Shown here: in pieces, positions 52,093 through 62,988 of the stretch
Position numbering within the stretch: position 1 is the first letter of the stretch
Layout of the letters: the number at the start of each line of letters is the position of its first letter
Source of the DNA: Streptomyces coacervatus
GTDB taxonomy: Bacteria > Actinomycetota > Actinomycetes > Streptomycetales > Streptomycetaceae
Assembly (NCBI RefSeq): GCF_029223485.1
Contig: NZ_JARHTP010000008.1
Coordinates: forward strand, 62,001-126,000
Reading direction: 5' to 3'
Length of the DNA stretch: 64,000 bases
Made by a program: the position numbers and the translations under genes
Notes under the pieces: model-generated
Told to the model about the DNA's origin: nothing
The model's input: the letters and a program-made list of their open reading frames with translations, nothing else
Database searches by the model: none

Positions 52093-53211
52093 ATGCACTC
52101 CGGTCACAGGACGATGACGGCCTTCCTCACCGTCATCCTCGGGCTGTTGCTCGTCATCATCGGCTTGATCTTCGACTGGCCTTTGTGGGCCTGGCCGATC
52201 GTGGCCGGAGCCCTGCTCGTCGGGGCTGCCGCGTCATTGGTCGTCACACACCGGCGCAAGCCCTACATCCCTCCTGAACGCCTGCTCGAACCCGACGTTC
52301 AGCCCGTCGAGCGGTGGGAGCGCATGATCAAGCAGGTCAGCTTGCCCAGCCTCGAAGAGGACTACGACTTCCAGTTCTCGGCCACCGTTCGATGGCGCCC
52401 GCTGGATGCTCCGGCCAACGCTCCTGTAGTCAACCCGGGCGGTCTCGCGATCGAAGCGATCCTCGACCGTGTACGGCACATCACACGGCAAGCTCCACCC
52501 CACCGCAGTTCACTGACCGAGCACCATTTGAACGGCGCGCTGGCCACCATGCTCCCGGACCCCAGCAACCGGGTGGTCGCCATGGCGGAGAACGTGCAGC
52601 TCAGCCTGAGCGACTCCGATCGTGACCGATTGGAGAAACTCGCCACGGTGCGCAAGGACGAAGCCGTGTGGGAGCACGAACGGAAGTGGGAGCAGAACAG
52701 GCGCGCCTACTTGAGTGGCGATGTCCTCAAGACGCCTGGCAGTGCCGTCGTCTGGTGGCTGGCCAAGAACGACGAACGGGTCGACAAAACGGTGTCCGAT
52801 ATCGGGCTGCTGGCCGAGCTGTCCTCAGCGGCCAACAACATCCCCGTGCCGGAGGACTTCCACCGCTTCGTGCCCGGTCTGGCGGCACTGAGGGTGCCCG
52901 GGACAGCGGTCCGCGAGGAGGCGCGGATGGGACCTCGAACGCCGGACGAGTACGTGGAGGAGCTCCTCCAGGGCACAGGGTTGGACGAAGACGATCCGCG
53001 GCGTGAGCTCTTCATCAAGCGCATCGCCGACGCGGCACGAGGAGCGGGGCTGCATGAAGTCGCCGAGGTGCTGGAGCGCCGTCGCGATGCGTTCGCGTCC
53101 ACGGACCCTGCGTATGAGCCCTCGCCCGACCACGACGACTTCGGGAATCCACCGTTCGACGAGGGACAGGACGAGTTCCCCCCGCCCTCCCAGGACGAGT
53201 CGCCCGGATGA
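52093..53211 (+). CDS. membrane protein, possibly SPFH/Band-7-like
   Basis: 372-residue protein. Two membrane helices at the N-terminus (about residues 9-27 and 31-52) form a hairpin, followed by a soluble region beginning DYDFQFSATVRWRP, an alpha/beta stretch, and a helical part with ENVQLSLSDSDRDRLEKLATVRKDE that is SPFH-like. The C-terminal 40 residues are acidic and low-complexity. The SPFH assignment is tentative. An AGGAG site lies eight bases upstream of the ATG at 52093. It follows the NTPase gene by 28 bases, so it likely belongs to the same operon. It could anchor or sense the membrane for the TIR/NTPase pair. Confidence 0.7.
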   Translation: MHSGHRTMTAFLTVILGLLLVIIGLIFDWPLWAWPIVAGALLVGAAASLVVTHRRKPYIPPERLLEPDVQPVERWERMIKQVSLPSLEEDYDFQFSATVRWRPLDAPANAPVVNPGGLAIEAILDRVRHITRQAPPHRSSLTEHHLNGALATMLPDPSNRVVAMAENVQLSLSDSDRDRLEKLATVRKDEAVWEHERKWEQNRRAYLSGDVLKTPGSAVVWWLAKNDERVDKTVSDIGLLAELSSAANNIPVPEDFHRFVPGLAALRVPGTAVREEARMGPRTPDEYVEELLQGTGLDEDDPRRELFIKRIADAARGAGLHEVAEVLERRRDAFASTDPAYEPSPDHDDFGNPPFDEGQDEFPPPSQDESPG

Positions 53212-53218
53212 GAAACGC

Positions 53219-53252
53219 CGAGGCCCGGCCCCCCGAAGGGAACCGGGCCTCG
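53219..53252. terminator. bidirectional terminator between island and metK
   Basis: CGAGGCCCGG (53219-53228) and CCGGGCCTCG (53243-53252) form a perfect 10-bp stem with a 14-nt loop. It lies between the convergent ends of the membrane protein gene and metK and marks the right edge of the island. Confidence 0.75.
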
Positions 53253-53268
53253 CAGTGCAATGCGGGAC

Positions 53269-54477
53269 TTACAGCCCCGCCGCCCTCCGAAGCGCCTCCA
53301 CCCGGTCCGTCTTCTCCCAGGTGAACTCGGGGAGTTCGCGGCCGAAGTGGCCGTACGCCGCGGTCTGGGCGTAGATCGGGCGGAGCAGGTCGAGGTCGCG
53401 GATGATCGCGGCCGGGCGGAGGTCGAAGACCTCGTCGATGGCCTTCTCGATCTTCTCGGTCTCGACCTTGGCGGTGCCGAAGGTCTCGACGAACAGGCCG
53501 ACGGGCTCGGCCTTGCCGATGGCGTACGCGACCTGGACCTCGCAGCGGGAGGCGAGGCCGGCGGCGACCACGTTCTTGGCCACCCAGCGCATCGCGTACG
53601 CGGCGGAGCGGTCGACCTTGGACGGGTCCTTGCCGGAGAAGGCGCCGCCGCCGTGGCGGGCCATGCCGCCGTACGTGTCGATGATGATCTTGCGGCCGGT
53701 GAGGCCGGCGTCGCCCATCGGGCCGCCGATCTCGAAGCGGCCGGTGGGGTTGACCAGGAGGCGGTAGCTGTCCGTGTCCAGCTTGATGCCGTCGTCCAGG
53801 AGCGCCTTCAGCTCCGCCTCGACGACGAACTCCCGGATGTCGGGCGCCAGCAGCGACTCCAGGTCGATGTCCGAGGCGTGCTGCGAGGAGACGACCACGG
53901 TGTCGAGGCGGACGGCCTTGTCGCCGTCGTACTCGATGGTGACCTGCGTCTTGCCGTCGGGGCGCAGGTAGGGGATGGTGCCGTTCTTGCGGACCTCGGA
54001 GAGGCGCTTCGCCAGACGGTGCGCCAGGAAGATCGGCAGCGGCATGAGGGTGGGCGTCTCGTCGGTCGCGTAGCCGAACATCAGGCCCTGGTCGCCGGCG
54101 CCCTGGCGGTCCAGCTCGTCCTCGTCGCCCTCGACCCGGGACTCGTACGCAGTGTCGACGCCCTGCGCGATGTCCGGGGACTGTGCGCCGATGGAGACCG
54201 AGACGCCGCAGGAGGCGCCGTCGAAGCCCTTCTTCGAGGAGTCGTAGCCGATCTCGAGGATCTTGTTGCGGACGAGGGTCGCGATGTCCGCGTAGGTCTT
54301 GGTGGTGACCTCTCCGGCCACATGCACGAGGCCGGTGGTGATCAGGGTCTCGACCGCGACCCGGGAGGTCGGGTCCTCGCGCAGAAGCGCGTCGAGAATG
54401 GTGTCGCTGATCTGGTCAGCGATCTTGTCGGGGTGACCCTCGGTCACGGACTCCGAGGTGAAAAGGCGACGGGACAC
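53269..54477 (-). CDS. metK: S-adenosylmethionine synthetase
   Basis: 402-residue enzyme that makes S-adenosylmethionine from ATP and methionine. Family motifs are present: FTSESVTEGHPDKIADQISD, GAGDQGLMFGYATDE and GGGAFSGKDPSKVDRSAAY. A GTG at 54477 follows AGGGAG. No SAM riboswitch is seen in the 240-bp leader; TAAACT (54562-54557, minus strand) is a possible -10 box. metK and the upstream coaBC, rpoZ, gmk and sihf genes are a conserved actinobacterial run. In S. coelicolor (from memory) priA is directly next to metK, which highlights the island here. Confidence 0.98.
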   Translation of the reverse strand: MSRRLFTSESVTEGHPDKIADQISDTILDALLREDPTSRVAVETLITTGLVHVAGEVTTKTYADIATLVRNKILEIGYDSSKKGFDGASCGVSVSIGAQSPDIAQGVDTAYESRVEGDEDELDRQGAGDQGLMFGYATDETPTLMPLPIFLAHRLAKRLSEVRKNGTIPYLRPDGKTQVTIEYDGDKAVRLDTVVVSSQHASDIDLESLLAPDIREFVVEAELKALLDDGIKLDTDSYRLLVNPTGRFEIGGPMGDAGLTGRKIIIDTYGGMARHGGGAFSGKDPSKVDRSAAYAMRWVAKNVVAAGLASRCEVQVAYAIGKAEPVGLFVETFGTAKVETEKIEKAIDEVFDLRPAAIIRDLDLLRPIYAQTAAYGHFGRELPEFTWEKTDRVEALRRAAGL

Positions 54478-54717
54478 AACGCTCCCTGGGGTTGCAGCGG
54501 CTGCTGGCTGATCATTGGCGGACGGGCTCGGGGGCTGCGCCCGGCCTCGTCCGAGAACAGTTTATCGGTCGTGCTCCGCGGACGGCCCCCCTGTCTCGCC
54601 TCTCGGGAGTGCTGTGACCTGCGGCACGCGCATTCTGCCCAATTCCGAGCGGCCTTGACCAGGGGCGCCACACCCCTGTGGCAGAGGTTTGAGGGGACTG
54701 AGAAGCGAATGAAACAT

Positions 54718-55920
54718 TCAGCCGAGGCGCTCCGCCACCAGGTCCCAGACAGTTTCGGCCAAATGTTCCTTCGGGCCGTGCGAGACGGGGGTCTCGGTGC
54801 CGTCGGCGCCCAGCACGACCGCCTCGTTCTCCTCGGAGCCGAAGGTCTTGCGCTCCCCCACCTCGTTCACGACGAGGAGGTCACAGCCCTTGCGCTCCAG
54901 CTTGGTGCGGCCATTGGCCAGGACGTCGTCGGTCTCGGCGGCAAAGCCGACGATCACCTGACCGGGCCGGGCGCGCTCCGCCGAGATCTCCGCGAGGATG
55001 TCCGGATTCCGCACCAGCACGATGGGCTCCGGGTCCTGGCCGTCCTTCTTCTTGATCTTTCCGGCCGCGTATGTCTGCGGCCGGAAGTCCGCCACCGCCG
55101 CGGCCATGACGACGGCGTCGGCGTCCGGAGCCGCCTTCAGCACCGCCTCGCGCAGCTGCACGGCCGTACCGACCTGGACGACGTCCACGCCCGCCGGGTC
55201 CGGCAGGCCGGTGTTCGCGGCGATGAGCGTGACGCGGGCGCCGCGCGCGGCGGCGGTGCGGGCGAGCGCGTAGCCCTGCTTGCCGGAGGAGCGGTTGCCG
55301 AGGAAGCGCACCGGGTCGAGGGGCTCGCGGGTGCCGCCGGCGCTGACGACGACGTGCCGGCCCTTGAGGTCCGGCTCGGTGATGCCCCGGGACAGCACAC
55401 GGCGGCAGATCGCGTAGATCTCCGTCGGGTCGGGCAGGCGGCCCTTGCCGGTGTCGACGCCGGTCAGACGGCCGACGGCCGGTTCGATGACGATGGCGCC
55501 GTGGCGGCGCAGCGTCGCCACGTTCTCCTGGGTGGCCGGGTGCTCCCACATCTCCGTGTGCATGGCGGGTGCGAAGACGACCGGGCAGCGGGCGGTCAGG
55601 AGCGTGTTCGTGAGCAGGTCGTCGGCCAGGCCGTGGGCGGCCTTCGCGAGGATGTCCGCGGTCGCGGGGGCGACGACGACCAGGTCGGCGTGCTGCCCGA
55701 TGCGGACGTGCGGGACCTCGTGGACATCGTCCCAGACCTCGGTGGAGACGGGGTTGCCGGAGAGGGCGGACCAAGTGGCGGCGCCGACGAAGTGCAGCGC
55801 GGAGGCGGTCGGCACGACGCGTACGTCATGGCCGGACTCGGTCAGCCTCCGCAGCAGCTCACAGGCCTTGTAGGCGGCGATGCCGCCGCTGACCCCCAGC
55901 ACGACCTTCGGCTTGTCCAC
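54718..55920 (-). CDS. coaBC: bifunctional phosphopantothenoylcysteine decarboxylase / synthetase
   Basis: 400-residue two-domain enzyme of coenzyme A synthesis. The N-terminal flavoprotein CoaC (residues 1-180) contains LGVSGGIAAYKACEL and APAMHTEMWEHPAT (catalytic Asn/Met region), and the C-terminal CoaB (185-400) contains VVSAGGTREPLDPVRFLGNRSSG and AAAVADFRP with the KxKK stretch. The GTG at 55920, six bases after GGGGAGAG, is preferred to an in-frame codon at 55941. It lies between rpoZ and metK. Confidence 0.96.
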   Translation of the reverse strand: MDKPKVVLGVSGGIAAYKACELLRRLTESGHDVRVVPTASALHFVGAATWSALSGNPVSTEVWDDVHEVPHVRIGQHADLVVVAPATADILAKAAHGLADDLLTNTLLTARCPVVFAPAMHTEMWEHPATQENVATLRRHGAIVIEPAVGRLTGVDTGKGRLPDPTEIYAICRRVLSRGITEPDLKGRHVVVSAGGTREPLDPVRFLGNRSSGKQGYALARTAAARGARVTLIAANTGLPDPAGVDVVQVGTAVQLREAVLKAAPDADAVVMAAAVADFRPQTYAAGKIKKKDGQDPEPIVLVRNPDILAEISAERARPGQVIVGFAAETDDVLANGRTKLERKGCDLLVVNEVGERKTFGSEENEAVVLGADGTETPVSHGPKEHLAETVWDLVAERLG

Positions 55921-55972
55921 CGTCTCTCCCCGGTTCGGCAACGTACGAGTCCCTCAACGACTCCATCACACA

Positions 55973-56007
55973 CCACAGGCCCGACAGTCGCGCTGTCGGG
56001 CCTGTGG
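55973..56007 (-). terminator. strong hairpin after rpoZ
   Basis: CCACAGGCCCGACAG (55973-55987) and CTGTCGGGCCTGTGG (55993-56007) make a perfect 15-bp stem with loop TCGCG, 26 bases past the rpoZ stop and before coaBC. It likely ends or attenuates the gmk-rpoZ transcript. Confidence 0.75.
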
Positions 56008-56032
56008 AAAAACCAACTGCAATACGAAAGTA

Positions 56033-56305
56033 CTACTGCGCCGGACCCTCGATGGCCTCGGACGTCAGCAGACCCGCATTGATCTCGCGCAGGGCGATCG
56101 AGAGGGGCTTCTCGTGGACGTGGGTGTCCACAAGCGGACCGACGTACTCGAGGAGGCCCTCGCCGAGCTGCGAGTAGTACGCGTTGATCTGGCGGGCACG
56201 CTTGGCCGCGTAGATCACGAGGCTGTACTTCGAGTCGGTGGCCTCGAGGAGCTCGTCGATCGGCGGGTTGATGATGCCCTCGGGCGCGGAGATGGAAGAG
56301 GACAC
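56033..56305 (-). CDS. rpoZ: RNA polymerase omega subunit
   Basis: 90-residue omega subunit that helps assemble RNA polymerase by holding the beta' chain. The core is PPIDELLEATDSKYSLVIYAAKRARQINAYY, and the C-terminus includes KPLSIALREINAG, as in actinobacterial RpoZ. A GTG at 56305 follows GGAAGG. It is next to gmk as in mycobacteria and most actinobacteria. A strong hairpin follows. Confidence 0.97.
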   Translation of the reverse strand: MSSSISAPEGIINPPIDELLEATDSKYSLVIYAAKRARQINAYYSQLGEGLLEYVGPLVDTHVHEKPLSIALREINAGLLTSEAIEGPAQ

Positions 56306-56358
56306 GCTCTACCTTCCGATGGATGGGAAAAGATCGGTCGCGATCACATCACGTGTGA

Positions 56359-56952
56359 TCACAGAACATCCATCAAGGCTAGCAGCTCGCGAGCCACGTC
56401 CTCGACGGAGGTGTTGACCAAGGTCACGTCGAACTCCGGCTCGGCCGCCAGCTCGATCTTCGCCGCATCGAGACGGCGCTCGATCACCTCGGGCGGCTCG
56501 GTCCCCCGCCCGGTGAGCCTGCGCACCAGCTCCTCCCAGGAGGGCGGAGCCAGGAACACCAGCTGAGCCTCCGGCATGGTCTCGCGGACCTGCCGGGCAC
56601 CCTGGAGGTCGATCTCCAGGAGGACCGGCACGCCGGCCTCCAGGTGCTCCAGCACGGCCGCACGCGGCGTGCCGTAGCGGTTGCCTGCGAACTCGGCCCA
56701 CTCCAGCAGTTCGCCGTTGGCGATCAGCTTGTCCATCTCCTCGTCGGTGACGAAGAAGTAGTGGACTCCATGCTTCTCGCCGGGGCGCGGCCCGCGGGTC
56801 GTCGCCGACACCGAGAGCCAGACCTCGGGGTGTTCCTTGCGCATATGGGCGACGACCGTGCTCTTGCCGACCCCGGAGGGGCCGGAGAGCACGGTCAGCC
56901 GCGGACGTACGTCCGGGGGCTCGGGGGTCGTCCCCCGGAATGTTGCAGCCAT
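56359..56952 (-). CDS. gmk: guanylate kinase
   Basis: 197-residue kinase that converts GMP to GDP. Walker A is LSGPSGVGKSTV (about residues 22-33), the GMP-binding segment is SATTRGPRPGEKHGVHYFFV, the lid region is FAGNRYGTPRAAV, and the Walker B strand is VLLEIDLQGARQV. The start ATG at 56952 begins a short N-terminal extension before the P-loop. It lies between sihf and rpoZ, all on the minus strand. Confidence 0.97.
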   Translation of the reverse strand: MAATFRGTTPEPPDVRPRLTVLSGPSGVGKSTVVAHMRKEHPEVWLSVSATTRGPRPGEKHGVHYFFVTDEEMDKLIANGELLEWAEFAGNRYGTPRAAVLEHLEAGVPVLLEIDLQGARQVRETMPEAQLVFLAPPSWEELVRRLTGRGTEPPEVIERRLDAAKIELAAEPEFDVTLVNTSVEDVARELLALMDVL

Positions 56953-57011
56953 GCAGCGATTATTCCAGCAATCCCGGAGTGCCCGGGACTCCCGGTCCGG
57001 AGTACCCGGAC

Positions 57012-57335
57012 TCAGGAGCCGGTGCTGCCGAACTCACGCTCCAGGGAAGCGATCTGGTTGGAACCGAGCCCGCGCACACGGCGGCTCTCGGAGATTCCCA
57101 GACGCTCCATGATCTGCTTGGCGCGGACCTTGCCCACGCCCGGCAGGGACTCGAGCAGGGCGGAGACCTTCATCTTGCCGATGACGTCGTTCTCCTGGCC
57201 CTGCTTGATGACCTCGTGCAGGGAGGCGCCGGAGTGCTTGAGTCGATTCTTGACCTCGGCCCGCTCCCGGCGAGCCGCGGCGGCCTTTTCGAGCGCGGCT
57301 GCGCGCTGTTCAGGGGTAAGGGGCGGAAGAGCCAC
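57012..57335 (-). CDS. sihf: actinobacterial integration host factor sIHF
   Basis: 107-residue nucleoid-associated protein (sIHF of Streptomyces, mIHF of mycobacteria) that bends DNA and affects sporulation and antibiotic production. A long N-terminal helix (LTPEQRAAALEKAAAARRERAEVKNRLK) precedes a helix-two-turn-helix domain (KVSALLESLPGVGKVRAKQIMERLGI). GTG at 57335 with GAGGTGA upstream gives the known length; the frame is open to 57458. It is beside gmk as in mycobacteria. Confidence 0.96.
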   Translation of the reverse strand: MALPPLTPEQRAAALEKAAAARRERAEVKNRLKHSGASLHEVIKQGQENDVIGKMKVSALLESLPGVGKVRAKQIMERLGISESRRVRGLGSNQIASLEREFGSTGS

Positions 57336-57656
57336 GCCTACGTCACCTCGGATGTCGAACTGTCGGATACGGACCGGTGAGGAACCTAGTCGCCCCACAC
57401 CTGGGGAGCCACGAGCAACACGCTTGCCCGTTGACTCTCGTCGGAGACTAGCGGGCAAGTCCGCCAGAGTCAGCGAGAACAGCGGAAAAGTCCTGGTCAG
57501 CCTCCGTCAGGCCTGACATTTAGGACATAATGCCCCGGATTTGAGGATGTATTCAGACTCAAGCGGGCTGCTGACCACTCATCGCAGGACTCGCGCGACC
57601 ACCTCGAACGCCCGCGACGACCGCCGCGAATGCCGCATACGGTCGTCACGGAAACC
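57336..57656. other. 321-bp region between sihf and pyrF
   Basis: No gene seen. It holds the probable sihf promoter (57445-57473), a perfect 12-bp palindrome GTCAGGCCTGAC (57506-57517) of unknown role, and an 8-bp stem GACGACCG (57616-57623) / CGGTCGTC (57640-57647) that may end the pyrF transcript. Confidence 0.5.
57445..57473 (-). promoter_or_regulatory. probable sihf promoter
   Basis: On the minus strand CTGACT (57473-57468) is a -35-like box, followed after 17 bases by TAGTCT (57450-57445), a good -10 for the housekeeping sigma factor. This would start transcription about 100 bases before the sihf GTG. Confidence 0.45.
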
Positions 57657-58502
57657 TCATACGGTCGCCACGGCGGTCCTGATCTCCTCCGCGAAGCGGT
57701 CCGCGGCCGCCCGCAGTGCCCCGGTGTCGGGACCGTGCCGCAGCACCCCCCGGCTGACGTTCGGCACGACATTGCGCACGGCGGCTCCGAAGACACCGGG
57801 AAGGTCGGCGGCGGTGGCGCCCTGGGCGCCGATGCCGGGCGCCAGGAGCGGCCCGTTGATGTCCAGGTCGTACGACGACAGGTCGCCCAGCGTGGCGCCC
57901 ACGACGGCCCCGAAGGATCCCAGGGGTTCCTCCCCCTCGTTCTCGGCGGCGAGGTGCGCCAGCATCGTCGCCCCGATGTTCCGTCCGTCCGCGCGCACCG
58001 CGTGCTGCACCTCGCCGCCCTCCGGGTTGGAGGTCAGCGCGAGCACGAACAGGCCCGTGCCGTTCTCCCGGGCCAGCGCGACGGCCGGGGAGAGCGATCC
58101 GTAGCCGAGGTAGGGCGAGACGGTGAGCGCGTCCGAGAAGAGCGGGGAGTCCTTGCGCAGGAAGGTCTCGGCGTACGCGGCCATGGTCGAGCCGATGTCG
58201 CCGCGCTTGGCGTCCATCACGACCAGCGCGCCGGCCGCCCGCGCCTCCTCCACCGACTTCTCCAGTACGGCGATGCCGCGCGACCCGAAGCGCTCGAAGA
58301 ACGCGCTCTGCGGCTTCAGGACGGCGACCCGGTCGGCCATCGCCTCGACGACCGTGCGGCTGAACCGCTCCAGGCCTGCGACATCGTCGTTCAGGCCCCA
58401 CTCGGCCAGCAGGGACGCATGCGGGTCGATGCCGACGCACAGCGGCCCGCGCTCGTCCATGGCCCGGCGCAGCCGGGTGCCGAAGGGTTCGAGAGCACTC
58501 AT
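57657..58502 (-). CDS. pyrF: orotidine-5'-phosphate decarboxylase
   Basis: 281-residue enzyme of the type-2 OMP decarboxylase group that makes UMP. Motifs include LCVGIDPHASLL, VLKPQSAFFERFG and the catalytic MDAKRGDIGSTM (Lys and Asp). The ATG at 58502 overlaps the pyrD stop by four bases (ATGA), so the last pyrimidine steps are coupled. The length is normal for this group. Confidence 0.97.
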   Translation of the reverse strand: MSALEPFGTRLRRAMDERGPLCVGIDPHASLLAEWGLNDDVAGLERFSRTVVEAMADRVAVLKPQSAFFERFGSRGIAVLEKSVEEARAAGALVVMDAKRGDIGSTMAAYAETFLRKDSPLFSDALTVSPYLGYGSLSPAVALARENGTGLFVLALTSNPEGGEVQHAVRADGRNIGATMLAHLAAENEGEEPLGSFGAVVGATLGDLSSYDLDINGPLLAPGIGAQGATAADLPGVFGAAVRNVVPNVSRGVLRHGPDTGALRAAADRFAEEIRTAVATV

Positions 58503-59605
58503 GCGGTCTTCCTTGCGTCGGCGCCGACCGCGTCGGCGAGGGTGGCGTACGGGCTGGTGCTCAGGCGGGCGGCGAGACCCTTGTGGATGGCACGCCCCCA
58601 GAAGGGGCCCTCGTAGATGAAGCCGCTGTAGCCCTGGACCAGCGTGGCGCCGGCCAGGATGCGCTGCCAGGCGTCCTCGGCGTTCTCGATGCCACCGACG
58701 CCCACGAGCGTGATGCGGTCGCCCACGCGCGCGTAGAGGCGCCGCAGCACCTCCAGGGAGCGGGACTTCAGGGGTGCGCCGGACAGTCCGCCGGTCTCCT
58801 TCACGAGTGAGGGTTCGGATTTCAAACCGAGCCCTTCGCGCGCGATGGTGGTGTTCGTCGCGATGATCCCGTCCAGGCCGAGTTCGACGGCCAGGTCGGC
58901 GACGGCGTCGACGTCCTCGTCGGCGAGGTCCGGGGCGATCTTGACGAGAAGCGGGACGCGGCGGGAGGTCACCGTGCGGTCGGCGGCCTCGCGGACGGCG
59001 CTCAGGAGCGGCCGCAACGCCTCGGTGGCCTGCAGGTTGCGCAGGCCGGGCGTGTTCGGGGACGAGACGTTCACGACCAGGTAGTCGGCGTACGGCGCCA
59101 GCCGCTCGGCCGACTTGACGTAGTCGCCGACGGCCTCGGCCTCCGGGACGACCTTCGTCTTGCCGATGTTCACGCCCACGACGGTCCTGAAAACCGGCTC
59201 ACGGGACGCCAGACGGGCCGCGACGGCCAGCGAGCCCTCGTTGTTGAAGCCCATGCGGTTGATCAGCGCACGGTCCTTCACGAGCCGGAACAGCCGCTTC
59301 TTGGGGTTGCCCGGCTGCGGCTCCCCGGTCACCGTGCCGATCTCGACGTGGTCGAAGCCGAGCATCGACATCCCGTCGACGGCGACGGCGTTCTTGTCGA
59401 AGCCGGCGGCGAGCCCGAAGGGCCCGTGCATACGCAGCCCGAAGGCCTCCGTACGCAGCTCCTCGTAGCGGGGCGCGAGGGCGGCGGCGACGAAGGTGCG
59501 CAGGACGGGGACGCGGGCGGCGAGGCGGATCCAGCGGAAGGCCAGGTGATGGGCCTGCTCCGGGTCCATCCGTTTGAAGACGAGCTTGAAAAAGATCTTG
59601 TACAT
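58499..59605 (-). CDS. pyrD: dihydroorotate dehydrogenase, class 2 (quinone)
   Basis: 368-residue membrane-associated flavoenzyme that oxidises dihydroorotate to orotate using quinone. The N-terminal amphipathic segment MYKIFFKLVFKRMDPEQAHHL marks class 2. FMN binding and catalysis are seen in AAGFDKNAVAVDGM, VVNVSSPNTPGLRNLQ (catalytic Ser) and GVGGIENAEDAW. The ATG at 59605 is behind GAGG. It is separated from carB by a strong hairpin. Confidence 0.97.
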   Translation of the reverse strand: MYKIFFKLVFKRMDPEQAHHLAFRWIRLAARVPVLRTFVAAALAPRYEELRTEAFGLRMHGPFGLAAGFDKNAVAVDGMSMLGFDHVEIGTVTGEPQPGNPKKRLFRLVKDRALINRMGFNNEGSLAVAARLASREPVFRTVVGVNIGKTKVVPEAEAVGDYVKSAERLAPYADYLVVNVSSPNTPGLRNLQATEALRPLLSAVREAADRTVTSRRVPLLVKIAPDLADEDVDAVADLAVELGLDGIIATNTTIAREGLGLKSEPSLVKETGGLSGAPLKSRSLEVLRRLYARVGDRITLVGVGGIENAEDAWQRILAGATLVQGYSGFIYEGPFWGRAIHKGLAARLSTSPYATLADAVGADARKTA

Positions 59606-59641
59606 CGAGTGTCCTCTTGAAGTCTCAGGTGACCTCATGAA

Positions 59642-59671
59642 GAGGGGGACACCGTTTCCGGTGTCCCCCTC
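59642..59671 (-). terminator. hairpin between carB and pyrD
   Basis: GAGGGGGACACCG (59642-59654) and CGGTGTCCCCCTC (59659-59671) make a perfect 13-bp stem with a TTTC loop, directly after the carB stop. It should stop most carAB readthrough into pyrD-pyrF. Confidence 0.8.
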
Positions 59672-59679
59672 GTGGGCTG

Positions 59680-62980
<3,301 letters not shown>

Positions 62981-62988
<8 letters not shown>

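Noticed and set aside
54478..54717. SAM riboswitch in front of metK
   Set aside because: No conserved SAM-I, SAM-II or SAM-IV aptamer pattern seen in the leader; only a weak promoter-like TAAACT.
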